Below are positions 33,701-46,426 of a DNA stretch of 64,000 bases, one piece after another. The translations under genes and the position numbers were made by a program. A model generated the notes under the pieces. That model did no database searches, was not told the DNA's origin, and was given only the letters and a program-made list of their open reading frames with translations. This DNA comes from Spongilla lacustris (lineage: Eukaryota; Porifera; Demospongiae; Spongillida; Spongillidae): the NCBI GenBank assembly GCA_949361645.1, contig OX442423.1, positions 795,183 to 859,182 on the forward strand, written 5' to 3'. Within the stretch, counting starts at the first letter, position 1, and each line of letters begins with the position of its first letter.

Positions 33701-36700
33701 TGTGTAGTACGATGCCATAGCATATTGTTAAAACTCACAGGTATGTGATAGACACCTAACACACTCACTAGATCAAACTTGGCTTATAGGGAGTAGGCTG
33801 CTATTGTATAGCACACTATTGCACAGTACTGTGAGTTCTTTTACGTGATTTCAAATCAACGGCACTTATTAGTTATGTAAATTCATTTATGAGAGTTCAA
33901 ATCAATGACACGTTATCTAGCTAATGTTCTTTTTTTATACATGTAAACATGACCTACTTGTTGTGTTGTATCGATACTGCTGTACATCGATTACATACGA
34001 ACGACGTACTCCATTTTGATTGAAAGAAACGTCTCCCTGTGTCGAGGTATGGCCATCACATCTGGGCCATAATTACCATTGTTTACCCAACAATAATGAT
34101 ATTTATGCAAATCAAAGTTTTGATTACATATTGAAATGCATCACTATATGTAATAGTCTGATATGCATTAATCATATTTAACATCAAGCACAATCAGCAA
34201 TAATGTAAAAATATCCTTAAAGTACACCGCATACATATATCTGCTGCTCATTTGAAATCATTACTTACTGTAATTCCAGTGAAACTGGTATTTGACATAT
34301 ACTGAAATATCCGCTCGAGGAAAGCATCATTGGAGACTGTGTTATTCCCAGTTGAGAAAAATGGTGAAGCCACATTACGAAAGGAATTTGATGATCCATT
34401 GTTAAATAGCTTGTTGTTGCGGCCAAGATCTGAAGGGCACAAGTGACAAAACCACATCAATATTAACAGGCACATATTGCAAAACTGGGGCAACACATGG
34501 AAAGCAATATATAAAATGAGTTGTACTTTAATTTCTGCTTATAGCTATTTTTATGTGTCACTTGCAATACAAAGTTGTGAATTGGACTATGCATGCATGA
34601 TCTAACTATACACATGTACACACACTATCAAAATGTACATGCACAAGGATTCATCATCTCCACTATGTCCAAGGGTTTCAGTTTCCATGGCTTTTACAGT
34701 ATTTACACATGTGTCTATATAATAACTATATTGATATTTTCATGCGTCTGTATAACATAATGATATTTTATATCACAATGCATTCAATTTCCAAGCTACT
34801 TTACGATTTTATTGCACCATCACCTTGCAACGTCTTGTTGAGAGCAAGGGCATACACCCACACTGCGTCAAAGAATGTTGTGTCATCGTGGTTAGGATCA
34901 GTTCCAAGTTGGGCGGCACGATTAGCATATGCTTGCAGATACTGGTTAAAGCTCTGTGTGTAAAATGTTGCGCTTATTAACACGACACATTAAAAACAGC
35001 AAAGTGTTAATAGTACAACATCTAAACTGTGCATGCAGGGATCAGCTCATCCATACCAGGGATCAGCTCATCCATACCAGGGACCAGCTCATCCATACCA
35101 GGGACCAGCTCATCCATAGCAGGGACCAGCTCATCCATACCAGGGACCAGCTCATCCATAGCAGGGACCAGCTCATCCATACCAGGGACCAGCTCATCCA
35201 TACCAGGGACCAGCTCATCCATAGCAGGGATCAGCTCATCCATACCAGGGATCAGCTCATCCATACCAGGGACCAGCTCATCCATACCAGGGACCAGCTC
35301 ATCCATAGCAGGGACCAGCTCATCCATACCAGGGACCAGCTCATCCATAGCAGGGACCAGCTCATCCATAGCAGGGACCAGCTCATCCATAGCAGGGACC
35401 AGCTCATCCATAGCAGGGACCAGCTCATCCATACCAGGGACCAGCTCATCCATACCAGGGACCAGCTCATCCATACCAGGGACCAGCTCATCCATACCAG
35501 GGACCAGCTCATCCATAGCAGGGACCAGCTCATCCATACCAGGGATCAGCTCATCCATACCAGGGACCAGCTCATCCATAGCAGGGACCAGCTCATCCAT
35601 ACCAGGGACCAGCTCATCCATACCAGGGACCAGCTCATCCATAGCAGGGACCAGCTCATCCATAGCAGGGACCAGCTCATCCATAGCAGGGACCAGCTCA
35701 TCCATACCAGGGACCAGCTCATCCATAGCAGGGACCAGCTCATCCATACCAGGGACCAGCTCATCCATACCAGGGACCAGCTCATCCATACCAGGGACCA
35801 GCTCATCCATAGCAGGGACCAGCTCATCCATACCAGGGACCAGCTCATCCATACCAGGGACCAGCTCATCCATACCAGGGACCAGCTCATCCATAGCAGG
35901 GACCAGCTCATCCATACCAGGGACCAGCTCATCCATACCAGGGACCAGCTCATCCATACCAGGGACCAGCTCATCCATACCAGGGACCAGCTCATCCATA
36001 CCAGGGACCAGCTCATCCATACCAGGGACCAGCTCATCCATACCAGGGATCAGCTCATCCATAGCAGGGACCAGCTCATCCATACCAGGGACCAGCTCAT
36101 CCATAGCAGGGACCAGCTCATCCATACCAGGGACCAGCTCATCCATACCAGGGACCAGCTCATCCATAGCAGGGACCAGCTCATCCATAGCAGGGACCAG
36201 CTCATCCATAGCAGGGACCAGCTCATCCATACCAGGGACCAGCTCATCCATACCAGGGACCAGCTCATCCATAGCAGGGACCAGCTCATCCATACCAGGG
36301 ACCAGCTCATCCATACCAGGGACCAGCTCATCCATAGCAGGGACCAGCTCATCCATACCAGGGACCAGCTCATCCATACCAGGGACCAGCTCATCCATAG
36401 CAGGGACCAGCTCATCCATACCAGGGACCAGCTCATCCATACCAGGGACCAGCTCATCCATAGCAGGGACCAGCTCATCCATACCAGGGACCAGCTCATC
36501 CATACCAGGGACCAGCTCATCCATAGCAGGGACCATAGCAGGGACCAGCTCATCCATACCAGGGACCAGCTCATCCATACCAGGGACCAGCTCATCCATA
36601 GCAGGGACCAGCTCATCCATAGCAGGGACCAGCTCATCCATAGCAGGGACCAGCTCATCCATAGCAGGGACCAGCTCATCCATACCAGGGACCAGCTCAT

Positions 36701-37480
36701 CCATACCAGGGACCATACCAGGGACCAGCTCATCCATAGCAGGGACCAGCTCATCCATACCAGGGACCATAGCAGGGACCAGCTCATCCATAGCAGGGAC
36801 CAGCTCATCCATAGCAGGGACCAGCTCATCCATACCAGGGACCAGCTCATCCATAGCAGGGACCAGCTCATCCATACCAGGGACCAGCTCATCCATAGCA
36901 GGGACCAGCTCATCCATACCAGGGACCAGCTCATCCATACCAGGGACCAGCTCATCCATACCAGGGACCAGCTCATCCATAGCAGGGACCAGCTCATCCA
37001 TACCAGGGACCAGCTCATCCATACCAGGGACCAGCTCATCCATAGCAGGGACCAGCTCATCCATAGCAGGGACCAGCTCATCCATACCAGGGACCAGCTC
37101 ATCCATACCAGGGACCAGCTCATCCATAGCAGGGACCAGCTCATCCATAGCAGGGACCAGCTCATCCATAGCAGGGCAATTGACTTACAAGGCCAGATAA
37201 TGTCGTTGCATCATTGTCAAGAATTTCTGCATTCAGTGACACTGCAAGAGCTCCATTTAAGGCTACCTCCATTTGTTCCACTGTGCAGGGCAAGTTGTAG
37301 CCATTTGCATTATTGGCAGGGTCCCACCACTTGGGTCCAAACCAGTCACGGAGGATGAGGACATATTGTGGTGCATACTTCTTGAGGTGGTATGCCTGAG
37401 GATTTTAACACATCTAATAACCACACAATTTTAGTATTGACATTTTGGAAAATAGCTTGAGTTATAGTTTCTCACATACT

Positions 37481-37574
<94 letters not shown>

Positions 37575-39964
37575 AATCTTAAGGGCAATGGCATGCTAAA
37601 GTTTTGAAGAAGTGAGGTCATTGTGTTATGGTCATACCCCACTCATAGCCACGCCCCATATCATTGCCACACCCACCCCATAGCATGGCCATTCCTTACA
37701 TCATGGCCACACCCATCCACCTAAACATCTCCTACCTCGCACACAGTAGTCAGAGCATCTGCTTGGTACATTGCCAGTTCAATTATCCGAGAATCTGCAT
37801 CCTGAATGTGAAGTAAATACAAGACATCCGTACCTTCATGTCTATACAGCAAGAGGCCAAACTATAGTCACAATGAAAAGCCTCTAATTTAGTAATGCCA
37901 TTGGACCACACGACTCTAACTAATATTATTATTATTTACAAAATTGGACCACTCTACAGCTAATTATTATTATTCTTGCCCATTAATCAGGTGAGCGCAT
38001 AACACCTTTAGGAAATGTTGTAATCACATGTACATTCTTATACACATTTGAGAGAAAGATGTTCTCAACATCCTATTCTTTATTTGCAAAAAAAAAAAAA
38101 AAGAAGTAATTAGGCTTCACATGTAACATAACCACCAAAAACAACAAAATAAGTTGAACTCCAAAATAGTCAAGTTTGGTATGTTTTATTACTTAATGCT
38201 TGATTTATAATTTTTTTGGAACATGATTCGCGAACATGTCATTATCAAGATGCGCTCTGATATACCCCCCACTGTGTACACAATGCATGCCTCTTACAAA
38301 GAGCATCCCTGTTGAGATGAAATTATTAAGGCTATTAGGTGATGATGTTATTGTAGTATACACAGTTGCAGTAATGTCACTGTCTGGCAGCAGTCCCTTT
38401 GTGCCATCCAGGACCTGCGGAGGTACATTATGTTAAAAGGAGAGATGAATAAGCTACACATTGACACTCTTGCACGTGTTTTATAGAGACCCACCAATGT
38501 AAACAGATTTATGTCTTCCGCAATGCTGTGCAGCTTCTTCCATCCAAACAAGTTAAACAGTGCTTTGAAAACAGGTGGCAGCATATCTTCATTTGGCAGC
38601 ATTTGGAAGTACATTTTGAATGTGCTCCTGTCTTCCAGTTCAGGATTAGATGAATCACTTGACACCTATTGTGAGAAAAAGCATCTGCATGTTATCAAAC
38701 CCCAATAGAATCATTGCCAGCATCAGATTGCCTGACCATGCTATGCTTGTTAAAGTGAAAACACCCCATATAACATTTAAAATGTTGTGGATTGAGTGTG
38801 ACCCTTAAGTTATACATATGACAATTAGAGAATTTTTATGCCTACTTGCATCATGCAGACAGGCACTGCTACAAACCCTTACTTGAGTAAGGCCATAGAA
38901 GTAACTGATCTGAGCTGTTGGAATTGTTGCAATATCACAACCTGCTCCAATGAATCCAACAATGGGTAGCTTTGGCCACACGTAGGTTTCAAAGAGCATG
39001 GAGAGTGCTGTGGTCTCATTGCACTTCACACACATCCATTGGTGCAGAATTGTTCATTGAAAATAGAATAGAAACAATAAGTGAATTAATAATGCTGAAC
39101 AAAGTTTAAATTACACACATGCATGCTTATCATTGTCCCGACCTTCCAAGCTAAAGTAATCGACGAGGCTTACAGCCAACACCAATAATAATCGTGGTCA
39201 GCATGTTGATCTAGCTGGAAACGAGCCATGACAATGGACCTATAGTCGAGACCGCGAATCAACCATTGGCATTGCAAAGTTGCTTTTCTGATTGGCCGAG
39301 TTCGGCGAGACGAATGTCGTTAAACAGGGTTTCAACCCAAAATGGTTTGAAAATTGGCGCGGTTGCACTGCGACCTTATGCACCTATCAATTTCATCCCC
39401 CCCCCCCCCCCCCCCCCCCCCCCCGCATGTCAAATCCCGATACGGGGGGAGGGGGGTGACATTGATAGGGTGCACATTAGCGTTCTGTTTCATTTGCATC
39501 AAACCTGATATCTGCATGCAATTTAGTACTTTTCCGCTCATAATATAGAAAGAAAATTTGACATTGCTAGGGCTACGCCGCCTGTTTACAATTCGTGCAA
39601 TATTGATTCAGGGTTGAAGCCTCAACGTGGTGTTAAGAGCGCCCTGAGCCACAACAAGGAGGCACGCGATACCTTAAAAATTACATACCTGGGAATCGGT
39701 CAGCTTGTATTGAAGCCTGTATCCGGGTAGAAGACTGCTGTTCTCATTGATCAAGTCGAGGGCTATCTGGATCCCAGCGATGGAATTATATGTGATGTAC
39801 ACTCCAGAGAAGCTCATCATTAGAGCAATCGTAAGAGGCATCCGTGTATCGTTGAGACTCACGTTCGAGGGATAGACGCTATCGAAATCTCCAACTTGTT
39901 TATCGGCATGGCCACGGAAGAAGACGAATGCCACAAAGATGTATATCACCCCATGGAGTGACAT
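30798..39964 (-). CDS. GABA-B-type class C receptor, gene B (16 exons, frame broken in exon 15)
   Basis: Exons in transcript order: 39689-39964, 38883-39023, 38495-38665, 38298-38414, 37736-37801, 37189-37395, 34824-34953, 34269-34429, 33958-34036, 33524-33616, 33323-33467, 33141-33267, 32974-33081, 32069-32218, 31631-31995, 30798-30989. Ten have exactly the gene A length (276, 141, 171, 117, 66, 130, 93, 145, 127 and 108 nt). The protein would be about 833 residues: signal peptide, flytrap domain (GIQIALDLINENSSLLPGY; FFDAVWVYALALNKT), 7TM (RVWLWAIGYSLAFGPILGK; GLNDSVYTISIVYIT) and a C-terminal coiled coil (SSLEEQAKKLQFELMALKAQ). Start is the ATG at 39964; an upstream in-frame TTG is unlikely. 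The exon 11 donor is GC, not GT. A 26-bp tandem duplication at 31821-31872 shifts the frame in exon 15, so either the gene is a recent pseudogene or allele, or the assembly is wrong. Unlike gene A, it stops in exon 16. Confidence 0.8.
30990..31600 (-). repeat. Tandem repeat that multiplies the exon 16 splice acceptor of gene B
   Basis: Roughly ten units of 50-65 bp. Each contains, on the gene strand, CTTACC(T/C)ATCTAG followed by ATGTAC or ATGTGC and a CACATGACA tract. CTTACCTATCTAG/ATGTAC is exactly the acceptor and first codons of exon 16 (30989). The repeat has therefore copied a working-looking 3' splice site along the intron. Confidence 0.8.
31821..31872 (-). repeat. 26-bp tandem duplication in exon 15 of gene B
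   Basis: Two perfect adjacent 26-bp copies (31821-31846 and 31847-31872) start GAAACCTTTCTTGCCCCAAA on the + strand and cover the codons for AFGARKV. Because 26 is not a multiple of 3, the frame shifts. Exon length minus 26 is 339 nt, in phase with both neighbours. Confidence 0.9.
32466..32896. repeat. 21-22-bp minisatellite in intron 13 of gene B
   Basis: About 20 copies of a unit such as CCCCAGCCCTACACATATGG with small length and base changes (ATATGG, ACATGG, ATGTGG). It is open in several frames because of its composition. It lies in the intron just downstream of the exon 13 donor (32973). Confidence 0.9.
35035..37178. repeat. 2.1-kb 21-bp minisatellite in intron 6 of gene B, two unit types
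   Basis: About 102 copies of a 21-bp unit (GGACCAGCTCATCCATACCA + G, or ...CATAGCA + G). Units differ almost only by ACC versus AGC, with a rarer GGATCAG start. Three internal copies are shortened to about 9-10 bp around 36535, 36710 and 36765. Since 21 is a multiple of 3, several frames stay open on both strands. It ends about 10 bases from the exon 6 donor (37188), so it is intronic rather than coding. Confidence 0.93.
37483..37572. repeat. (GT)n microsatellite in intron 5 of gene B
   Basis: An almost pure dinucleotide run of about 90 bp with one GTAT interruption, between exons 6 and 5 of gene B. Confidence 0.9.
39380..39473. repeat. 94-bp foldback with poly-C core in intron 1 of gene B
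   Basis: GCACCTATCAATTTCATCCC on the left pairs with GGGGTGACATTGATAGGGTG on the right. The loop contains a C-run of about 26 nt. It is probably a small palindromic element enlarged by homopolymer slippage. Confidence 0.6.
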
Positions 39965-39990
39965 GAGTCCGCAGCGCAGCAACGATATAT

Positions 39991-40018
39991 CAGAGATAAT
40001 ATATAAATATTATCTCTG
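39991..40018. mobile_element. 28-bp micro-palindrome, CAGAGATAATAT family
   Basis: CAGAGATAATATATAAATATTATCTCTG is one palindrome (first 12 and last 12 bases pair). It lies just upstream of the gene B start codon. It shares ends with 48309-48328. Confidence 0.55.
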
Positions 40019-41050
40019 GATAATTACACTGGTGGGCGAGAGAAATATTTGATCGGATAATTAGAAGCCAATTATTTGCGTGGGGGACACCGGACGCAAA
40101 AGGGGTGTTGAATATACAATAGCGGAATGTGCTCATTGATCATAAACTGTCTACTGTGTACACGTGTAGATCTACTGACTGTGGCAAAAACGACGTAGTG
40201 ATACTCATTACTGATATTTGGGTCTTCGCACTAATAATTATAGCACCCGACAAATACACCTTGCAGTTCCAATTCTACAGCTGCACGTTTCCGTTAAGGT
40301 ATCTGGTGCGAGAAAGCTACCCACAGGCACAGTGGAGACTGCGTGGCTGACTTCCAGTTGATATTTATATAGTTCCAAGACACACCGGCGAGTTAAGAGT
40401 GAACAAGACTGAAGAGATGTAATAACATGCATAAACAGCTATGTTAGTGGGTGTGTGTGTGTGGGGGGGGGGGGGGGGGGGAAGAGGGGGGAATGTGAAA
40501 GGTGAGCAAAACAAGTTCAATTTGCAACAATAATCAGTATACAGATAATTTATGACTGCATAGTCAGTTTAATCAAGCCACAAGGAGTTAATTAACCGAT
40601 AATTCTGCGGCTGGCATTAAAATTAACTAAAATCAAAGAAACTAAATTAAAAACTAATTCCTGACAACTAATAATAAAAAAATCAATCCTGTTAAAAAGT
40701 CCCCACATTTTTAATAATTTCAACTTGCCTTATTTATTAACAAATTCAAACCACTAAATGGAGGCAAATGACTCCACCACTCATATCAAGTTAATTAAGT
40801 GGATGCAAACTATCTCATTCACGATCCATTTAGGCCTAGGAGTTATTCAACACTGAAATCTTTTTTAATAGAAGGGTTTTTTTAATCAATTTTTAATTTT
40901 AACCATTAGATGATATTTCCCTAATAAATCTGAGATATAATACATAATAAATTCAAACAGAAAACTCACCTATACTTCATATGGAAGCCATTGAATGGCA
41001 ATTCATAGCCTCTGAAGCAGAAAGAAAAAAAGATTTCTCATCATTTGGGC
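40019..41050. other. Upstream region of gene B, no gene seen
   Basis: AT-rich. It holds a poly-G run near 40463-40490 and short ORFs without domain or splice support. The promoter of gene B should lie at its left end, but no core element is recognisable. Confidence 0.45.
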
Positions 41051-41750
41051 AAACGATGGCCCAAATCGTTTAAGAAAGGGATTGTTGTTGGTCCACAAAC
41101 TCCAGCTGTCTCTATAGCTACCAGAGTACTTTCTTGCCTTCTGCCTGTTCAGCAACTGCTACAGTATGCTGGAGCAGCAGTATCAGGCCAAGTTGCATCC
41201 CATACCAGAAGTTGGCCACACTTCCAAGGACCTGTGGAGATGCAATCAGGTCGCACTTTCCATCTGGCCAACACAGGCCTGAGGGTTCCAGGTGTGATGG
41301 AACATGAGCTGCAACCAAAGCTGTGGATGATGTCATTGACAGCTGAATGGCGGTGGTGGTGCCCTGCACTCTTTCTGCAGCATAAGCCATGTGTGGTAAA
41401 CTGAGACACCTCTGCCCCACAGTGTTGGCAGGTATGGCTTCTGCATAGATGTAGTTCCAGACCAAGCCGAATAGAAATTCTGACAGTTGTATCATTACAT
41501 GTGCAGGCCCAGCGATGCAATGGGCAGAGCATTTAGCCAGGCTCTAGACTCCTTACAAGATGCTGCAAGGAGACTAGCTTTGTGCAGTGATTGGAAGGGC
41601 ATGAAAAAAAAGTGTGTGACTGAAGATACTGTGTAAGAATCCCGAGTGTTTTGTTGGTGGGCAGCAATTCCAATGGGGGGCTCTTCCTTGCATCATTGGG
41701 ACCAGGCAATGAGAGCTTCATCAACATAGCTTATTTGGTGGGGCTGCATG
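41050..41750 (-). pseudogene. Retroelement pol C-terminal fragment with zinc-finger block
   Basis: The minus strand encodes LHLCRSHTCQHCGAEVSQFT, then THGLCCRKSAGHHHRHSAVN and PWKCGQLLVWDATWPDTAAP. These are the CxxC...H...C...GRHxRH block and the WDATxxDT block of a reverse-transcriptase polyprotein C-terminus. A frameshift splits it. It is a decayed copy. Confidence 0.65.
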
Positions 41751-42660
41751 CATATGAGCCAACCACCATTGTCCCCCTACACACATGCAGGCTATAAGTG
41801 GCTATGCAAGGTCATTTTCAACTGAGCAGATATTTGTTTCAGTTCTGTCATAAAATGATTGTCAGTTAGTCTTAAAATTAAGATTGTCAGCTAATTAAAA
41901 TTAACTATTTGTGAGTAATTTATAAACAATTGTTCTTGATTGTAGAACATCCTGTACTATATAGTTCCATTCAGTTATTCCAACCTTGGCTACTAACTAA
42001 AAATTCAGTCCCGGACCATTTATATTAGAAAGGAATCAACTTACTGCATGGCCTGGCAAAGAGTAACAATAAATGTATATTTCCAATATATAATAATGAT
42101 GTAGGATTTGTGTGCACCAATTGAGCACAAAGTAAGGAAACAAGCCGGGGTACAGAAATTATGTAATTATGAAATACACACCCACAATATGTCTTGAACT
42201 TGCTAGATGTAGGTCTGCAATAGTTCATAATTGCCCCGCATAACGTGTGCACTCAAAGACTGCCCTGTATTCAGTGGGTTTTTACAGACGTCATTTCATT
42301 CACAACGTGAACCCTTCCTCACATCAGCATGGTCTAAGGTACATTTTGTACACGGCGATACAATAATAAAATTATTAATTTTAACAGTACAGTTGTGTAT
42401 AATCTTTCTTAAGTGTTGCAGTATATATGGACCGGCCTACTTATCAGCCATATCAGATTATACATCCTAACTTACGTTAATCGATTCGACCAAAACCGGC
42501 TAAATAGTAAAAGGTCACGACCGGTATTTTAAAAAGGTGAGTATGCTGACTATTGCATAATCCATACGTCAGTGTAGTCTGACCGCTGTACTGGAACTCA
42601 TCGTATACATATTAGGACGAGTTCCACGCACTTGAAGTCAGTCTCGTGTAATAAACCTCG
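41751..42660. other. Spacer upstream of the lectin, no gene seen
   Basis: AT-rich sequence. No ORF with supporting context. The lectin promoter presumably lies in its last few hundred bases. Confidence 0.4.
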
Positions 42661-42700
42661 GAGATGTGTGTAAGAAACCTATACATATGATTATATCATC

Positions 42701-44590
42701 ATGTTTTATTTAGCAGCATTTCCTATCTCTTATTCACAGGAAGAATATTTTCACATCAAATCACACCTTAACGGATTTGTATTAGATGTTGAAGGAGGCC
42801 ACCGAACAAACGGCGCAAAAATAATATCGTACCCTATAGCTTCCCAGCCAGTTGATAACCAACTGTGGAAATTCGATTACCAGGACGAAAAGACCTTCTT
42901 CCTTGTCTCTAAACTCGGCGGGAAGGTGCTGGATTGTTCGAATCAGAAGCAGGGGACAAAGCTCGTAATCTCGGACCGTCACGGAGGCGAAAACCAGCGA
43001 TGGACAAGAGAAGGAGACCGACTCGTTTCTCTGAATGGGCTTGTGGCGGATATTTCAGGTGGCAGCAAATCTCCAGGAGCCGCTGTTCTGCTCTGGAGCA
43101 ATAACCAAAATGATTCGCCGAACCAACTGTTTTCATTTGTTACGGTGAGGGCCAGGGCCGGGCATATATAGAAAAGTAACATAACCTGTATACGAGGAGA
43201 AGTGTTGTTCGTAAAAAGCGCATAACTGCACATTGCTTATGTAACACCTCACATGCAATACTTGTGCTGCCGGGGCATGAAAATATAAGCCGGTGCGCGT
43301 GTTTATTTAAAATTTGAAAATACATTCTTACTGCGTTTGCATGTATATTGCATGTGTACAGTTTACTTGCATAACTGTATAGTTGCAACTTTACATCAGT
43401 TAACTGAACTGATTCTATGAAGTATTCAAATTGAATGGCTATATATACAAATGCAACATGTATGTGACTATTGCAGTTTAAAACTTAACTGATTTAAATC
43501 AAAGAAGTCGCACAAGCAGTTGCTTTCCAGCGTCCGAGATATTAGCAGGGCATACTACGAAGCCACTGTAGTGAAGCCATTGTATGAGCTACATTCATAC
43601 CTGCAAATGGGTGCACGATGTAATCATTGAAGAGGGCAAGTCCAATGGTCATCCATACATACATGCATTATATTAAAATTCAAATTGTTAAAGCATAGGG
43701 GTGGGGTGCATTAACTTATGGTAGCACATCTGGCATAAAATCACTAATAATCAATTTCATTGCAATTTTGTCATGCGTACAAAGTTTTCGACAACAACTA
43801 AATATGCTACACACTTTTGAAAGTTTTGTCTATGAATATCAGGCCTACTTGCATCAACAGAACCAGTTGCAACAATGAACTAGTTATGCGATTTGCAGTA
43901 GCCAGATAATTTCAACCCAGATCAACTATGAGCATAACATAATTAGGCAAATCTACAAACACTACGCATATAGATCAGGCATGTAAATAGGGCTGCTGAC
44001 CCAATGTCAGGGTTGGGACCATTCAGTTATTCATAATACATTCAGCACTTTGCCAATATTGTGCTGTAATAGGGGAGGGCCCAGTACAAGTATACCATTA
44101 ATTAGCTTAACTGCAATGTTGTGCGTGGCTACACAACCTGTGCCATCACCTGACTGCATGCACTTGTGTTGTATCCTAGCCTCCCCTCTTCATCAAATGT
44201 AGTCTTCATGACTTGGTGTTGGACATAGCAGGGTGCAGTGACCAGAATGGCGCCAAGGTCATCCCCTACTCCCCAATTCACCCAGTCAGTCCAAACCAAC
44301 AGTGGTACCTGGATTATCAGCCTGATAGGACCTTCCTGATCGTCTCCATGTTCAAGGGAAAGGTTTTGGACTGCGAGAGGGGTGATACAGGCTGCCATCT
44401 TGTGGCGTGGGAGCGAAATGGAGGGGAAAACCAACGGTGGAGGAGAGATGGTAAATACTTGGTCAACCACCAGGGTCATGTGATGGACATAGCTAACTCC
44501 AGTCGTACTCCAGGAGCTCCTATTCTCATGTGGAATAAGAACACACCGGAAACAAACAACCAGTGCTTTGAGTTTGTGGTTAACTTGTAG
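42701..44590 (+). CDS. Double beta-trefoil (R-type) lectin, two exons
   Basis: Exons 42701-43144 and 44180-44590, GT-AG, phase 0, 284 residues. Two homologous halves of about 130 residues each form one beta-trefoil: YFHIKSHLNGFVLDVEG opens the first and PLFIKCSLHDLVLDIAG the second. Each half has three QxW-type repeats (DNQLWKF, ENQRW, NQLFSF; NQQWYL, ENQRW, NQCFEF). R-type trefoils bind galactose or GalNAc glycans; no enzymatic chain is present, so this is a lectin-only protein. The start is uncertain. MFYLAAFPISYSQ could be a short signal peptide. However, the same bases form a strong acceptor (CTCTTATTCACAG/GAAGAATAT), and a mini-exon ATGTGT/GTAAGA at 42664 would give an in-phase cytosolic version. 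Confidence 0.85.
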
Positions 44591-44839
44591 GTATCGATGT
44601 GATCAAGTAACTCATTTTGGGTGTGCATTCATTGTATGAAGTGATATACATGCATGTTGAGTTCTTTAAGAGCACACTGCCATAACTTGTTTGCCACGGC
44701 AATGCCATCGGCTAAAGGTACAAGCTGTGAACCACAGTTTCCTTGATATGGTGGTGTAATTAGTTGCCTGAGGTTTATTGTGAATCTTTAATTCATCATG
44801 AAACTGATACATCACAATTAATATTAAGCAAAAATCTCA

Positions 44840-45850
44840 AAACATTGAAACATTGGGTTCTCCTGTTGGAGATGCTGATTTTTGCTACCAGTTTATCAGC
44901 CACAATTGGCTGAAGCCCAAAACCTTCTGTCAAAGCTTGCGGATGTTGGCTTGGTGGATCCACAGGTTGCACTAACCCTGCGTCGTATGTGTGGTGGTTT
45001 CTGCCGGCTCGCCCACCTCTCACGTACCACACCTCCATCATTATCTGGTGCACCCGTCCAATTGTACGACCAGGGGCTTCTCCTCCTGCACTGCTGTGGA
45101 CACTTCAGATGCCGCTTGGAGACAGGCAATTCTAGGCCTTAGCAAGGGAGAGTTGGATCTTTGCTCACTATACCAACATGCACCTGCAGCATATATAGCC
45201 TCCATTTGCTCAGTGACAAATCTTCACCTCTGTTCTGCAGTTGCAGATTTTAGTTCTGCTGTTCCATGCACCTGATAAGGCACTGCAAATTCACTCCCTT
45301 CTCTCAGCATCTCTGGTCTCCCAAAAAGAACTATCCAGCACATTGGAACTTGCATGTTCAATCTGCTGTTGGAAACCACTGCTGACCGAGCATGATTGCT
45401 TTCAGTTTCTGCACCACATGCATCCTCCTGGTTGTCTGTTCTACCATCACAGGTGCTGGGTCTACATCTTGATGCACCAGTCCATCAAGTTGCCATAAAG
45501 TGGTGGCTTGGTATGGACACATCCCAGGGATCCCAGTGTGCTCTTTGCCCTGACAAGGCCCTTGACCCCCTTGGACATCATGCCATCACTTGTAAGCATG
45601 GGGGTGGTATTGTGGCACGACACAACACCCTACATGATATTCTGGCTGAACCAAGCCACTGGACCCATCTTGGCATCCAAGTGCAGGCTGGCAATGACCT
45701 CACAGCTAACCATAGCCACACCTGTCCTGCTGACCTGTTGACTAACTGGACAACAGGCAAGACAGCTGCCATTTATATTTCTGTATCCTCTCCGCTAGCA
45801 CACATGCCCTTATGGAAGCGGCAGTGTCTGCAGGATCCGCTCCCCTAGCC
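44840..45850 (+). pseudogene. Decayed non-LTR retroelement pol (3' half)
   Basis: In shifting frames: GSPVGDADFCYQFISH, LLSKLADVGLVDPQVALTL, RRMCGGFCRLAHLSR, LSKGELDLCSLYQHAP, then CALCPDKALDPLGHHAITCK and HGGGIVARHNTLHDIL. The last two give a CxxC...HH...C zinc-knuckle-like block. The order matches the thumb and C-terminal parts of the family also found at 14.8, 29.5, 41.3 and 51 kb. Several frameshifts. Confidence 0.7.
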
Positions 45851-46426
45851 ACTGAAGGCAGAAAGCACAGGACCAATGATGCAAAATGCAAATAACTCAG
45901 CTGGTTGTGTGTTCCCCTGGTAGCAGAGACTTATGGTGCATGGGGAAATGCTGCTGAAGCCATCTCTCAGCTGGCTTCTCAAGAGACATCTATGGCAGGC
46001 TCAACCTCCATCTAGTGAGGGCCATGCCACTGCCATCTCACCAGATGTATCTTGAATTATCTATAGGCTATGTTTAATATTGTACCCATGTGTATGTATT
46101 GTACATAATAAAAGTTTTATCACCGCACAGCTAAGTGGAAGGTTTATGCTCTTCTCCAACCTCAGATCACAACAGCATTCAAGAAGCCCATCCACCGGTG
46201 CAAGAAATTTGAATGACAAACACACCCACGATGTTACATCAAGAGTACAAGTGGTACTTTCCAATGACCCATCATGCACCATTTGCAACAGGCCAACTCA
46301 AAATGCACATTTGCAGTTACAGAACAATTTAAAATGCCCTTGTAGCATAGAGCAGTTCATAGACCAGTTTTACCAAAGACGATAACTGAAAACCCTCTCA
46401 ATTGGAGAGGTGGGGGGAGGTGAGCC

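Noticed and set aside
35035..37178. CRISPR-like array
   Set aside because: Units are contiguous with no unique spacers, in a eukaryotic intron; it is a minisatellite.
34956..37358. ORFs of up to 800 codons (DQLIHTR, SSSIPGT, MDELVPG repeats) on both strands
   Set aside because: All arise from the 21-bp minisatellite, which stays open in several frames because 21 is divisible by 3. The array lies between exons 6 and 7 of gene B and has no independent gene context.
41118..41495. 125-codon minus ORF beginning MIQLSEFLFG as a gene
   Set aside because: Part of the decayed retroelement region. The zinc-finger block lies in an overlapping frame, so no intact gene is present.
44129..44479. Antisense ORF over the lectin second exon
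   Set aside because: Shadow of the R-type lectin on the opposite strand; no domain.
42701..44590. Ricin-like toxin
   Set aside because: Only the sugar-binding trefoil lobes are present; there is no catalytic A-chain domain, so it is annotated as a lectin.
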